From Lactuca virosa (lineage: Eukaryota; Streptophyta; Magnoliopsida; Asterales; Asteraceae), in the NCBI GenBank assembly GCA_928212115.1, contig CAKMRJ010003334.1, forward strand, positions 1,519,241 through 1,583,240: a stretch of DNA of 64,000 bases, given 5' to 3'. Below are positions 22,756 to 35,135 of the stretch, piece after piece (within the stretch, counting starts at the first letter, position 1; each line of letters opens with the position of its first letter). Made by a program: the position numbers and the translations under genes. Under the pieces are notes generated by a model. The model was not told the DNA's origin, made no database searches, and saw nothing but the letters and a program-made list of their open reading frames with translations.

Positions 22756-23178
22756 TAATCAAAACTTTGAAACCTTGAATTAGGATATATGTCCAATTTA
22801 AAGAACACCAGGGGACCAAATAAAAAGCGTTAATGGGCAGAAAATACTTACGAAGACTTATAAAGAGACCACCACAAAACGCAAGGAACAAACCACGATA
22901 GGAAAATTATAATCCTAGCACACAAACAAATGGCTATCACATAGTCAACTAGGGCAAGATATTAGAAATTTAAATAGAAGCGCGTGCAACCATATGATCC
23001 AACCACAACCATTCAATCACCCCAAGTGCCAACATAAATAATAAGTTATTACCAACAACATGCCCAATATAGAGCAATCAAACGACAAGAAAAACCAATA
23101 TTAACCATGTGGCAAATGATCACAACTAAACCATCGAATTCATGCCACATATCACAAAGAAAAAACACAACACCATTC
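22756..23178. other. No gene seen
   Basis: A-rich, unremarkable sequence to the right of the 102-bp array. It is probably the rest of the same element or its flank. Confidence 0.35.
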
Positions 23179-23534
23179 AATGTCCACCACTACCGGCACC
23201 ACCACCATGACCGCTTGTAGATGCACCACCACCATGACCGCTTGTAGATGCACCACCATCACCAGGACGACCCGCCAACATCTGTTAAGGGGAAACCAAA
23301 TCCAGACAAGTAATCAACGTAGAACAAAACAGAAAATGCCTCATCCATCTTTTGCATGCATGTAGGATCATACAATGGAATGTCAGTATCATTCAAACCC
23401 TGATTGTGCTCTGCATTCATCATCTCACAACCAACTCTCCTGCCAAAATCAACACAAATGGATTGAAGATCGCGGTTAGCCTCAAAAAATGATGACTCAG
23501 TGATATTGCTATATTTATACATATATTTAAGCAT
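23179..23534 (-). pseudogene. Unidentified minus-strand coding-like segment with a Gly/Ser-rich repeat tail
   Basis: A minus-strand open frame of 91 codons (23534-23259) contains CVDFGRRVGCEMMNAEHNQG and FYVDYLSGFGFPLTDVG. After its stop, the next frame reads a Gly-rich, Thr/Ser/His repeat (GGASTSGHG twice) that comes from a 27-bp tandem duplication at about 23200-23253. The composition looks more protein-like than random AT-rich frames. I do not recognise a family. It could be a decayed exon or transposon piece, and the evidence for a real gene is weak. Confidence 0.25.
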
Positions 23535-26100
23535 TATTTTAATACATTTTAAGCTAATATTAGGTTAAATGCAAAGAAATTTGGTACTTATTGAGTTGAA
23601 TTACATTTTGTAGCCAAATAGGACATTCTTGAAGTAAAAGGACCAAAACTGACAAATACTGGAACCTGGAAGGACTGGAGCTGAAACTGGGAGCTTAACG
23701 GAGCTTAAAAGGAAAACACACCATGAATAGCTACGATTTTTAGAAAGTATAAATATCCCTCTATATATCGATTTAAAGAGGTTGGATCTGATATTCTAGA
23801 GAGAAAAAACGAATTCAGAAGCCAGAGAAGAGCGAAAAACAACCCTTTGGAAGAGAGAACGTTTGGCGATTAAAGATTTGAAGATTACACATCACATTCG
23901 GTTTGCATTAGATTAACTATGTCAAATTCTTATGTTTTTGTGTGCTTATTTTCTGCCATGAATAGCTAAATATTAGGCTTTCTTTTAGTGTAGATGAACC
24001 CTAATACTATATGTTAGTTTCTTGCTTATATTTGGATTTTATGAAGTTGGTTAATGCATGTGTTGGATTATCATTACCTGCATATTAAAGTTTGCATCCT
24101 TGTTGCTTTGATTCAAGTTAAGTGTGGTTTAATGACCATCTGAATTGCATGAACTTGTTTACCTAGTAGTTTAATGACCATTTGAATTGCATGAACTTGT
24201 TTACCTAGTAGTTTAGGACCATTAAATTGCTAGAGCTAGGATTAATCACATCTTAGATTAAGTGATAAAGATAACAACTTTAGCTGTGTTGGAGAACATA
24301 ATTTGATCATAATTGTGTTTGGTAATTTGTCTTAATAATAGATAATTATCTTAGATATATCTTACATAGCCCAATTATCATTAATAATCAATTATGTGTT
24401 GTGCTTGTGTATGATCATTACATAGTAGTTCATGAATTGGTGAAAATATTAGGATATCGGATCAAGACTGCTAATTACATTAAAATTTGTAACTAACTGA
24501 ATAAATCCATACTTAGAAACTACACACAGGAAAAAAGGGGATTCGAAGCTAAACGGAAGTGTCTTCTTAATTTTGTTTACAATCGTTTATTTTAGTTGAG
24601 TGTTGAGTTTTAAGTTAATCTAAATTTGCAAAATCAGATAAAACCCCTTCTTTACTTATTGTTTTTAGATTGTTATTAGTAAATGAGTCGAGATAGTTTT
24701 TTCTTTTTTACCCTTTTATCAAAAGTTCCACAATGGAGACATAATTTAGGTGAACAAATGCGCACTATTTTGGTTTTGAAGTGGACGAATCAATAATCTT
24801 TGGTTGAACGAGCAGGAAACAAAATCCAAATATGCTTTTTGCTAGATTGTCTAAGATAATATTTCCTTTTAAAACAAAATATTTCATTAATGAAGTATTT
24901 ATATAAGGTTACAAAAATTATGATATACTATTCGAAATTGGTCTAACCTAGGCCGAATTATATATCATTTAGTCTAACCTAGGCCAAATTATATATCATT
25001 TAGTCAAAACGTTTAAAGTAGACATAAACTTATGAAACATAATATCATACATGCTAGTAAATGTTGTTAATGAAAAGAAGGTTCTACATGGTTTTGATCA
25101 TAATACAATCAACACTTACAAAACTTCCAACACTCATAACATTTAAGGTTTAAGTATAAAAAGTAATGCACTTTAATTTCCAATATATCTTGATTTTCAA
25201 ACTGGAAAGTCTCCAACTTATAACAAACTTTATTTATTCACACATATTATCAATTAAAGACCATGTTAGAATGTGCCTTGGATTTTAGTGACCCGAATAT
25301 AACGAAGTAAGGAAAATCGAATGATGATTTCGAGAGGATAAGTGTTTGGAGTAGGTTGATGATCTTTAGGTTCAAAACATGTTCAATTGTTTCAAATTTA
25401 CTTGTATATGGGTTCATCCTATAGCTGTCCGGGCTTACGGTTATAAGGATTCGTAGATAGAGATTATAATGTAATCACTTTCTAAACAATAAAAGTATTA
25501 GAAGATCCTACGGTTCCTATCCGTATATGTATGTTACATCGACCGAACCATAATAATTCTCTATGTTGTTTTATTGTTTTCTGAGCTTGCTTGGGTAACA
25601 TACCGATTTAAGTCCAATAATGTCATCTTACAAAACCTTCAGGTCCAAATATCTAACACTAAATCATGAGTATCACACCAACGTAACAGTTGTATACTAA
25701 CATTTAAACCAATTGAAGAAAAATATTTTTCTCCATATAAAATTGATTTGGCTCCTCCTTTTGTTTTTATGTTTATCAACGGTTCAAAGTTGACAAATAA
25801 CTCGTTAAACTCATTGTTTATTGTTTCGACTTGTTGTTGGGAGCCAAACGTTTTGCAAACATCAGATTTTCAATAAATGTCTTCGATTACTTCTTAACCA
25901 TCATGTCTCCTAATTTGAGACTAGGAACGCTACACAAATTTGATTATTCTCTTGGTGCATAAATCTTCATTGGTTTCCTAAGCACTTTAAGAATACAATG
26001 GCATGTATTTGGACCATAAACACCCTAGATAAGATTCATAAGTATGGATCATTAGTGTAAAATGTACTTCTTTTTAAGGACTAAATTTGCCGGTTACCAA
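23535..26100. other. Intergenic AT-rich DNA upstream of the DAK gene, with short direct duplications
   Basis: No gene is visible. Two local duplications stand out. One is a roughly 51-bp unit at 24128-24226 (tttaatgaccat, gaattgcatgaacttg). The other is a 31-bp unit at 24941-25002 (gtctaacctaggccgaatta, tatatcattta). The section at 23.6-24.7 kb has the feel of an old LTR leader (a phrase such as aagtaaaaggaccaaaactg), but no boundaries can be defined. Confidence 0.4.
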
Positions 26101-26172
26101 TGTGTCTAGGGACTATTGTTGTAGTTGAATCCATACACAACAAATGAACAAGTTCACCACTCTCCACGCCTC

Positions 26173-26182
26173 TAAAAATAGA
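26173..26182 (+). promoter_or_regulatory. Possible TATA-like element of the DAK gene
   Basis: The AT-rich stretch ctaaaaatag lies about 110 bases before the DAK start codon. The spacing suits a core promoter with a short 5' untranslated leader. It is only a position-based suggestion; the true transcription start cannot be seen from sequence. Confidence 0.25.
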
Positions 26183-26290
26183 GAAAACAGCTGGGAGTCT
26201 TGGTTAGGGTTCTTCGATCGTGCATAAATCTGTGCAGCGTAATGCACTACTGATTTTAAGGCGTTGAAATCCGAAGGAAATTGTCTGGCA

Positions 26291-29200
26291 ATGGCTTTCG
26301 AGAGTAAAAAACTCATTAACAACCCTAATGGTAACTAAAATGACTCTTATCCTGTCAATTTTATTTTGACTTTTGCTTCATTCCTGCAAGTGCTTATTTG
26401 TTTCTGATTTTTTTTTTATCTTTAACTCCGATTCTATCAAACTACTTTTAGGACTCGTTAGATAAACTTTTGCGTTGATTTTTATGAAGAAATTTGATGC
26501 GTTCTGTTATATGTAGGCCACTTTACTTTTATGTGTGCTCTTTTGAGTTTTTGTAAGCAGATCGATGATTTTCCTTTTCTTACATTTGATTGATGGGTAT
26601 ACTTTTAAATTCTACTGCATAAAAGATCATCAACCAAGGACAAAACATTCTGATATCTACTATCAACATCTTCTGCTTGTAACTGGTTTACTATCTGTGA
26701 TAGTTTGATGGTTGTTCTGCTGATTTGCTTATGCAGTATTCTTCCTTTCCCAGAATAAAGCAATTCTGTATATATAAATTAGTATGTTTGACCATCTTTC
26801 GTCTATCTAGAATTCGATAATAACGACAAACAGATAAATCTAGCTGGAAGAAAGCATTGTTATCAATATTCTGCAATGATTGGTAAAGGGAAAAGAGGTA
26901 ATCTTGCAGTAAAAACCTTGACTAAAAGAAAAGATTTTTTTTTTTTTTTTTTTTTTTTAATCTAATTGTGCTCGTATGCTATGCTTAGTTTTAACTTTTA
27001 AGCAGACCAGCCCTTGTTAATGATACAAAATCGGGCTGACTTGAGACTTGAGACTTGAACAACAAGAGTAATGGCACCATGAAATTGTTGAACCTCTATT
27101 GACTCACTTAATGAATTTGTAGCTGGTTGCTGTCAACCTGAGATCTTAATGTTGACTCTCAGCATTCATGTTACTTCCTGTGATTAAAGCAATGAAACTA
27201 AAATATAAGACAATCCCTACTCTCTAGCAAGCAAGCTGAATAACATAGCACTATCATATAACCTTTCTGACTGAGTGTATTCTTGTATTCCCATATAGTG
27301 GTTCAATAAATGAAACAACAAGTTATCTTTAGGCCATGAACCTATCTATTTGTTAGGACCTATTTTGAACACAACACGAAAAGGCCAGAAAGCTAGATAG
27401 AGAAGTATGGTTACAGTTATTCATAGATATGTGAGCAAAAGAGAAAGGCTCTTAAATGCCACCGTTGTTGTCAACTATCATATCCACAGAGTTACTTCAG
27501 CATCGAGAATGATATAGCTATACAAGCATAAGTGTATGCACAATGCACTTGGTACTGATGTATGTTCTTTTTAGAAAGCGATTTGTCATTTGAAGACTAC
27601 TGTTCCTTCTCATTCGTTTTCTTGGCTGAGGGATTATATGAATATTCCTCCCTAGTATTTCACTATCATTTATTATTTGATGCTCCATGATTGGATAACA
27701 AAAATACATTTCTTTAATAGCTTTCTTGAGGAGGTTGTTGAAATTCAGGGTCTGGGTCCAGGCCATATGGAGTGCCTACCCAATTATATGTGGGTAAGGA
27801 CAAATGACCACTATGGTAGTTATTTGTAATCTGTGCACTACAAAAAAAAAAAATGCATCAGAATCAGTCCACCTCTTTTCAGTTGCATATGTTATGTTAC
27901 AATCTAGATATGTATGGAATGTTTTATAATCTAATGATTCAAAATCTATGAGTGTTATGATTTCGGCCTTTATCTGGTTTGTTCCATTTGGAGTTTAGGG
28001 TTGATTTTTTTTTTGCTGTACTTGCTGCAGATGTGGTGACTGAGTTCATTGAGGGACTTGTAGAAACTTATCCTGGGTTGCAGTATTTGGATGGATTTCC
28101 AGAGGTGTGAAAGTTTTATAAATTTAAAGCATCATCTATAGATTGTTGTGTTACTAGTACTGATGTTCTTTCTGTAAACAAATACAACAGGTAAAGGTTG
28201 TTTTACGTGGTGATGTTTCAGGTCCAACATATGACAAAGTTGCTGTTATATCAGGTAATGTGTTTACATTGTGAGTTTTGGTTAACTACTGTTTGTGTTG
28301 TAACTTGTAATATGTTTGAACCACAGGAGGTGGGAGTGGGCATGAGCCTGCTCATGCTGGGTTCGTAGGGGATGGGATGCTCACAGCAGCTATCTGTGGC
28401 GACGTTTTTGCCTCCCCACCTGTTGCTTCAATTCTTGCTGTAGATAAATTAGAATTCTATTCAACCGCTTCTCCTTTTGATAGTTGATACTTGATACTGC
28501 AGCTAATGTTATCATCCAATCCAATTGCATTTGCATTTTGCAGGGCATAAGAGCTGTGACTGGGCCAATGGGATGTCTCCTAATTGTCAAGGTGAAGAGG
28601 AGTTTTTGTTGAATGATGTCTTTGGATTAAATTTAACTGAAAGATATTTGATCTACAGAACTACACTGGCGACCGATTAAATTTTGGATTGGCAACTGAG
28701 GAAGCAAAGTCTGAAGGCTACAAAGTAGAGGTGACTTGAGTGCATATAGACATAATTGACATGCAGCTCTTACTTAGCAAATATAATATTTGTTTGTACT
28801 TTGTAGATGGTGATTGTTGGAGATGATTGCGCTTTGCCACCCCCACGGGGCATAGCTGGGCGAAGAGGTTTGGCTGGAACCATTCTTGTCCACAAGGTTT
28901 ATCCTGTTATAATCTATTTGCAAATACATGATAGGAAAATAAACCATACCAAGATACATGCATACAATGATCTCCACATCCCTTGCTATGTTTGAATGAA
29001 AAATATGAGAAATTCAGATTGCAGGAGCAGCAGCTGCTTCAGGTCTTCCTCTTTCTGATGTTGCTGCTGAAGCAAGGCATGCATGTGGAGTTGTTGGTAC
29101 AATGGGTGTTGCACTCTCGGTTTGCACGCTTCCAGGTCAGCCGAAATCGGACCGTTTAGGCCCAGGAAAAATGGAGCTTGGTCTTGGAATTGTAAGTTTA

Positions 29201-30901
29201 TCTGCATTTGCTTTTTTCTTTTTTTTAAAAAAAAAAAAAAAAAAAAATCCTAACACTCAAGTTGCATTTGCTTCAGCATGGAGAACCTGGTGCTGTCGTG
29301 GCAGACATCCAACCTGTGGATTTGGTGGTATCCCATGTGCTGAATCGCATACTCTCATCAGTAAGTCACTTCAGACTGACTCATTGGTTTGGTTTTATGA
29401 TTTTATCTTATACTACACACTGCGTTGCTTGATAGTTGATATGCCATCAAAAGTTGGATTATGTTGTCAACGTCTATCATGCTCTGGAAAGAATATCCAG
29501 GATACCCAAAAGTTATTTGATTGGTCTAGTCCTTTAAGTTCCTCAACCAACCAGGGGAATGTTGTTATATGTTTATCGTGTGTTGAATAGTATATGTTTT
29601 CTTTTATTTGTTTGTTTTCAACTTAATGGTAACTTGTTTCTGTCTTTTCAGGAAACTAACTATGTTCCAATTAAACGTGGAAGTCGTGTTGTACTTATGA
29701 TTAATGGGTATGTAATGTTAATGTAATCTCTCTTGCTTAGTTGCTTCTTGCCCTTTTGATAAGTGGTGTGGTATCTTACCCTAGCCTGTGTTAACATTTT
29801 AAGGGAAGTCGGAAGCTATCTAGATGCATATTGTTTTATCTTTTTTAAAGTAAATAAGATTGCTAATTATGTATTTCTTATTGACAAATTGGATTTGTGA
29901 TTTGAAAATTGTAAATCTCAGATTAGGGGGGACACCTGTAATGGAACTGATGATTGCTGCTGGAAAGGCTGTTCCTATATTACAGCTGGAACATGGAGTA
30001 GCAGTTGTTAGAGTGTATACAGGGTCATTCATGACTTCTCTTGATATGGCAGGTTTGTTAAGTTCCTTTTTGTTTTCTGATGCAAAAAAAGTGGTTAATA
30101 TCTTTGTGTTGTGTTGTGGTGCAGGGTTTTCAATATCTATAATGAAGGCAGAGCAAGCAATTCTGCAACGCTTGGATGCTGCAACTAAGGCTCCACATTG
30201 GCCTGTTGGTGTTGATGGTTGGTAATTCCATCTGATTTGATTATGTGATATAGTTATCAGTTAGTTTACAATTACAATAGAAATATAAATATATGGTTGG
30301 TGTGGTGGATATAAAAGACACAGATTGATATCCAAAGTGATAGATGGTGGATGGAAGTTTTATCTGTACATATGATATGAATGATAATGGAACTCAGTAG
30401 TTGTAGTTACTTGATACTTGTAGGTGATCATCTGCCTGCCAAGATTCCTGTTCCAGTTCCGCCTTCTCGTTCGGCAAAGAATGATGAGGTTGTTGTTGTT
30501 GTTGAGAAGAAAATGCCCTTTTTTTTTTAAAAAAAAAAATTTATAATAACTATAGGTTATAAAATTATCTCGGTCTAATTCAAATTATAACTTTTGAGTG
30601 CTTCTGATCTGATTCTTACCGGTAACCAAAACTGTTGTTTTTATTTTTTATTTTTTATTTTCTTGGTCTGTTATATTTTAATTCCCATAGAAATGCATGT
30701 CATGTCAGGTATTGAGTCGACCAGAGCAGCTGAATGAGCAAGGTCGTGCACTGGAGGTGGCTATAGAAGCAGCAGTCTCAGCAATTATTCATCTCAAGGA
30801 CAGTTTAAATGAGTGGGACAGCAAAGTGGGAGATGGTGACTGTGGATCAACAGTAAGTCTAAGTCCACATCCAGATTTTGGTATTATCATCTAAATCCTA
30901 A

Positions 30902-30944
<43 letters not shown>

Positions 30945-32385
30945 TTACAGATGTCTAGAGGCGCAACAGCTATTCAACAAGACTTGAAGAAGTAGTATGT
31001 TATGTTCTCCGACTACTATTCATTCAATTATCATTATTATGTGCATGCAATGCGTTATTGAATTACTATTTTTCTGTTTTGTAGCTACCCCCTGAATGAT
31101 GCTGCAGAAACCATAAATGAGATAGGATCATCTATCCGAAGAGTCATGGGAGGAACAAGTGGAATCCTGTATGTATTATTACTCAACTTTCTTTCTACAA
31201 GGTTTTTTTTACAATCTGTTTTGATTTTTTGAAACAGATATGACATATTTTGCAAGGCAGCATATGCACGGTTGAAACTGAAGAGCCAATCAGGCGTTAC
31301 TATTACACCACTCCAATGTGATAACAATTTTCTGTCTCAGTATTTCTTCTTTTGCATATCATTTACATATATCTGTGGCTGTGCAGGGGCTGATGCATTT
31401 GAAGGGGCCATCAGTGCTGTTATGCTATATGGTGGGGCTGCTGCAGGCTATCGCACTATGCTGGATGCTCTTATTCCGGCTTCAACGCTTCTTAAACAGG
31501 TTAGGTTAACACAAACTACTTTAATAATCTACATGTCTTGATTTTTTAGAATTAAATATATAGCATCCTACTTTCTTTTCTTCTTTTTACACACAGCAGT
31601 GTACTCTGAAACTACACAATCATAGCATAGCAACGCCATTCAAATACATACAAATCATTTCAGTGCTATATTTGGATAGCTTTTTTCTAGTATCACATCT
31701 TAATTGAAAGTAGGATGCTATAAGTGGGTAGATTCTTGCCCTGATAAGAAAAAAAAAAAAAACTCAACGTAGAAAGAAATGGAAATATGTATAAACAGAT
31801 GAAATGAAAAAAACATGGGTATTTCTTGCATTTAGCCAGATTTTAATATAATATAATATACTATGATGTTGGGTTCCATAACAGTAAGAGTAGTTAAAGT
31901 ATGTAATATATATATATTTGATGATATTGAAGTAAGTGATAAGTGTAGTGAGTAGTGTATGGTGATTGATGTATGGGTTTGAGTACAGAGGTTAAGTGGT
32001 GGTGATGATCCATTGGATGCATTTGTTAAGTCAGCTGATGCAGCAGTTGCTGGAGCAGAGTCTACTAAACAAATGGAACCTCAGGTAATAATAAATAAAC
32101 CTTGTTTGTTGAGTTGAGTTGTTTTTTGATAATGCTTGGTTCGTATAATCTTATCTATGAACTATGATTTCTTATGTTTATACCAAAAAAGCAAATTCTG
32201 ATTTTGTTAAATAGAGTGGTGATGATTTGTGAATGCAGGCTGGGAGATCAACATATGTGAGTGCAGATATGCTAACATCAGTTCCTGATCCAGGGGCCAT
32301 GGCTGCAGCTTCATGGTACCGTGCGGCTGCCCTTGCTTTAAACCATCACAACTCCAAACCACCACCACCACCACCACCATCATAG
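26291..32385 (+). CDS. DAK: Dihydroxyacetone kinase (ATP-dependent, plant DAK), 20 exons, 603 aa
   Basis: Phosphorylates dihydroxyacetone with ATP to dihydroxyacetone phosphate. Exons: 26291-26330, 28031-28104, 28191-28254, 28327-28439, 28544-28591, 28659-28730, 28807-28896, 29018-29191, 29277-29360, 29652-29707, 29922-30052, 30125-30217, 30424-30488, 30709-30852, 30951-30994, 31085-31168, 31238-31317, 31387-31499, 31989-32084, 32239-32385. They total 1812 nt, in frame throughout with GT-AG borders. An N-terminal DAK1 (DhaK) domain (about 20-335) has GGGSGHEPAH (His65), NYTGD (Asp118) and HGEPG (His226, the residue that binds substrate covalently in bacterial DhaK). A linker leads to DAK2 (DhaL, about 375-590) with WDSKVGDGDCGST, whose Asp405/410/412 bind Mg-nucleotide. 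The C-terminus is a run of seven prolines and Ser. No targeting signal is obvious, so it is probably cytosolic. The start is the only ATG before the first intron. The exon 13 donor (gttgtt) is the weakest splice call. Confidence 0.95.
26331..28030 (+). other. DAK intron 1 (about 1.7 kb)
   Basis: The longest intron of the gene, following a 40-nt first coding exon that encodes only 13 codons. It contains a long T-run at about 26935-26959 and no coding-like or repeat structure I can identify. Long first introns in plants may carry expression-enhancing sequence; nothing here proves it. Confidence 0.8.
30906..30938. repeat. (AT)n microsatellite in DAK intron 14
   Basis: An uninterrupted run of about 16 AT dinucleotides lies just before the acceptor of exon 15. 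It is likely to be length-polymorphic. Confidence 0.9.
31559..31722. mobile_element. Small MITE with perfect 17-bp terminal inverted repeats in DAK intron 18
   Basis: The left end tatagcatcctactttc (31559-31575) is the exact reverse complement of 31706-31722. The unit spans 164 bp, with TA-rich edges compatible with a TA target duplication as in Tc1/Mariner-type (Stowaway-like) MITEs. The terminal sequence is not the usual Stowaway one, so the family stays open. It lies wholly inside an intron and leaves both splice sites intact. Confidence 0.7.
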
Positions 32386-32569
32386 GCGGGGCTGGGTTGT
32401 AGTACATTTTTTTGTGGAGAATTTATGAATACGATATACAGTACCAAACCAAACAGGAAGGATCAGGATCCGCTTATGCCATGTGTTGCATGCATAAAGC
32501 TGAGAGACACATTCAAACACATATATATTATATTAACATACAATTAATGTGACAGAAACTGGAAACAAT

Positions 32570-32603
32570 TTCATGATGATGATGATGATGATGATGATGA
32601 TGT
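32570..32603. repeat. (GAT)n / (ATG)n microsatellite downstream of DAK
   Basis: About ten consecutive gat triplets, roughly 190 bases after the DAK stop codon and probably within or just after the 3' untranslated region. Confidence 0.9.
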
Positions 32604-33140
32604 GATGTGCCAGCATGGTGTTTGTTATCTTAACTCTCGACTCTTAAGCTTTATCTTTCATCAATCATCCAACATATATCTCAAACTCTATCCCTTCCTT
32701 TCTTCATCACCCATTTTCTATAGTTTTGCATTTGCTTGCCTTCATTCCTTTCAACAGAATTTAAAAAAAATAAAATAAATCATTTTCTAGTTTATAGTTT
32801 GGCTTGGGAATTGGGATGAGTTCTATTCCATGTTTGCATAATTGCATCCCAATTCCAGCTTCTAAACTTAATCAGACCTATTATTTATTTACTTTAAAAT
32901 GATTTCATTTCTTTTCTATATCATCTTCAACATGTCAAATTCAATGTATGGGAATGGAATCGATTAATGGAAGTTGGGACAACTTTATTATCAAACTCTT
33001 ATTCCAACTCTTATCATCATTAAGTCATCAAGTCTTTTTAGTTTATAAGCTAGCTTTAAAAAAATACTTATTAGTTTATAAACAAGCTTTTAAAAAAATA
33101 CTTTTAATTTTTATTTTGTCAATTATAATGATTGATGTGC

Positions 33141-33164
33141 TTATTATTATTATTATTATTATTA
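33141..33164. repeat. (TTA)n microsatellite
   Basis: Eight consecutive tta triplets directly adjoin the left end of a hAT-like MITE. Such runs are common at MITE borders. Confidence 0.85.
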
Positions 33165-33165
33165 T

Positions 33166-33392
33166 GGGTGTGTTCAGCAAAACTAGTTGACAACATCTAG
33201 CTCGTAGCTGGTAATGTTTTGTTAAACGTTACATGAGATTGTTTTAGATTTGAAACGTTTTGTTTAAAATATATGCTAAAAACTTGTAGTGCCAATTTTT
33301 TTTATTTTTATTTATTATTATTTTTTTTAACAAAACGTTTTGTTAAAAGCTAGAAGCTAGAAGCTTCCAAACACTTCGTGCCGAACATGCCT
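33166..33392. mobile_element. hAT-like MITE
   Basis: The left end reads gggtgtgttcagcaaaact and continues tctagctcgtagctggta then ttttgttaaac. The right end, reverse complemented, reads aggcatgttcggcacgaag and continues through ttctagcttctagc and aacaaaacg. These are imperfect inverted arms around a short centre, with no coding capacity. Ends of the type TGTTCGGCA are common in hAT-derived MITEs. The target duplication is not clear because the flank is a microsatellite. Confidence 0.6.
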
Positions 33393-34054
33393 ATATCATG
33401 TGATTATTAACCTATATGTTTTTTTAACAACAAATCTAATCTACTAATAAACTACTTTTTAATTTCACTTATGTCTACGACAGGACACCAACCCTCAACC
33501 TCAAGGACATGTGATAACACTTGATGCCGTTGGGTGGGGTTAGAAGCCCTTTGGTGTTAACCTATATGGCTATATGTGCTGGTTATGTCTTTAATATGAC
33601 ATTTTATCCTAAAGTTCACAAATATAAAAATGTAATGCGACAAACTAAATATATAATGAGGATTGACTAAACATTTTTTATTTTGTGCATTTTAGACTCA
33701 TCAACTATATTATTATTATTATTTTTTTGCAAAAAACGAAAAGTAATTAAAAAATAAGAAACTTTTATAATTTCAAATGTTTTTTTTTCCAGTGGTTGCT
33801 ATCGAAATTATTTTTGTTAACCAAATAAGTGTTCATTTAATATAATGGTGTGAAGTTAGGGTATATTTGGAAACAAATTTTTTTCTTTTTTTAAATGCTT
33901 CAAAAACTTATTTAAACGTTAGTCTGAGAAGCTATAATAAAACTCTTATAAGTTGGTTTTTTGTTTGCCTAATATGGTAATCTAAAAAAATTCGAAAAAT
34001 AAGTTAATGGTGATATGCCAAATATAGACTAATTCGTTTTTTTTTCTCTCTTTA

Positions 34055-34365
34055 CGGTGACCAAATGTACTTTTTTTAAGTAACTAAAACACAATACCAT
34101 CAACCATCAAACAACATACCTAAATGAATTAAGTAACAAAACGCTTTGATTCAACTTTTTTTTAATTAAAACCAAATAAAATTTTTTAGATTTTAGAAAT
34201 GGCTCTGTTTTCCATTTCTTCTGAAATCAGAAAATATTGATTTGGTTTTAATTAAAAGAAAATTGAATCAAAGCGTTTTGTTACTAAATTACCGTCATTT
34301 AGGTATATTGCTTAATAGTTAGTTGTTGGTATTACGCATTAGTTACTTAAAAAATAAATTTGGAT
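34055..34365. mobile_element. Foldback-type MITE with long inverted arms
   Basis: The left arm contains ccaaatgtac, aagtaacta, then acatacctaaatgaattaag, aacaaaacgctttgattcaa and ttaattaaaaccaaat. The right arm carries the reverse complement of each in mirrored order (atttggttttaattaa, ttgaatcaaagcgttttgtt, ctaaattaccgtcatttagg, tagttactt). The arms are about 130 bases each around a roughly 45-base loop. A transcript would fold into a long hairpin, making it a possible small-RNA source. No coding capacity. Confidence 0.75.
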
Positions 34366-34747
34366 GTCCAAAAAAAGGAAAAACAAACAATTTTGATCGA
34401 TTCTTTCTCTTCTCTCCTCTTGGCTAGCCGGCTAAGGGGTATGCTACCGGCGCTATACTCGGCTCTCGCCATAAGAAGCTCGTTATACAACGCTCATCTT
34501 CATTTTACACTCATAATCTTTGAATATTTAGGGACAAAATATTTATTTAATGCAACTTTTATCTCCAAAATATTTTTTAATCATGTTTTAAATCAATTTG
34601 TAACTTTTTTTATTACTATGAAATGCTTGTGTTTTATAAAAATAGAATTTGTTTAAGTTTGAAAAAAATGCATCTGGTATGCTACCACTACTTAAGAAAT
34701 GTAAAGGAGATCGTGCTATTGGGGTGATAACACAAAAGATGAGATGA

Positions 34748-34803
34748 CAATGTGTTAAAATGACAATATGCTAAACAATGTGTTAAAATGACAATATGCT
34801 AAA
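34748..34803. repeat. 28-bp tandem duplication
   Basis: caatgtgttaaaatgacaat plus atgctaaa occurs twice back to back (34748-34775 and 34776-34803). Confidence 0.85.
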
Positions 34804-34930
34804 CATGTTATCATTCCTGTGTTATCATTTCTTTCTGACCTTAGTACATTCTATTTTTAAATACAAAATAAATAAATAAATACATAATTTGGTTTACTTT
34901 CCAAGAAAACACAAGAAACAACGAATTTAG

Positions 34931-35135
34931 TTTAATTTAAAGGAACCAAATCAACGACACTATCCCACCATTTATGATTATTATTGGGGAATCTAAACGA
35001 AATAGGGTAATTGAAATCTGGATAACAAACAGGAATCGTGTAAACACTTTCCTTGTTTGATATTTCGACCCTATATGCCTTGGGTGTCATGAAATCCAAA
35101 CTGAGATAATTCCTGATGTAACAATTCTGATTTAA
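34931..35135 (-). pseudogene. Unidentified minus-strand coding-like segment (possible terminal exon)
   Basis: On the minus strand a frame opens after a TGA and reads about 69 codons to a stop. It has protein-like content: NCYIRNYLSLDFMTPKAYRV, then SVYTIPVCYPDFNYP and NHKWWDSVVDLVPL. A plausible splice acceptor (aaatcag) lies just before NCYIRN. It has no ATG of its own, and I find no partner exon upstream on that strand. I do not recognise the family; it could be the last exon of a decayed gene or captured gene sequence. Confidence 0.3.

Noticed and set aside
26113..26322. Minus-strand frame over the start of DAK
   Set aside because: Shadow frame antisense to the first DAK exon and leader; no protein character.
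27518..27766. Minus-strand 82-codon frame inside DAK intron 1
   Set aside because: No domain, no splice context and typical AT-rich chance composition.
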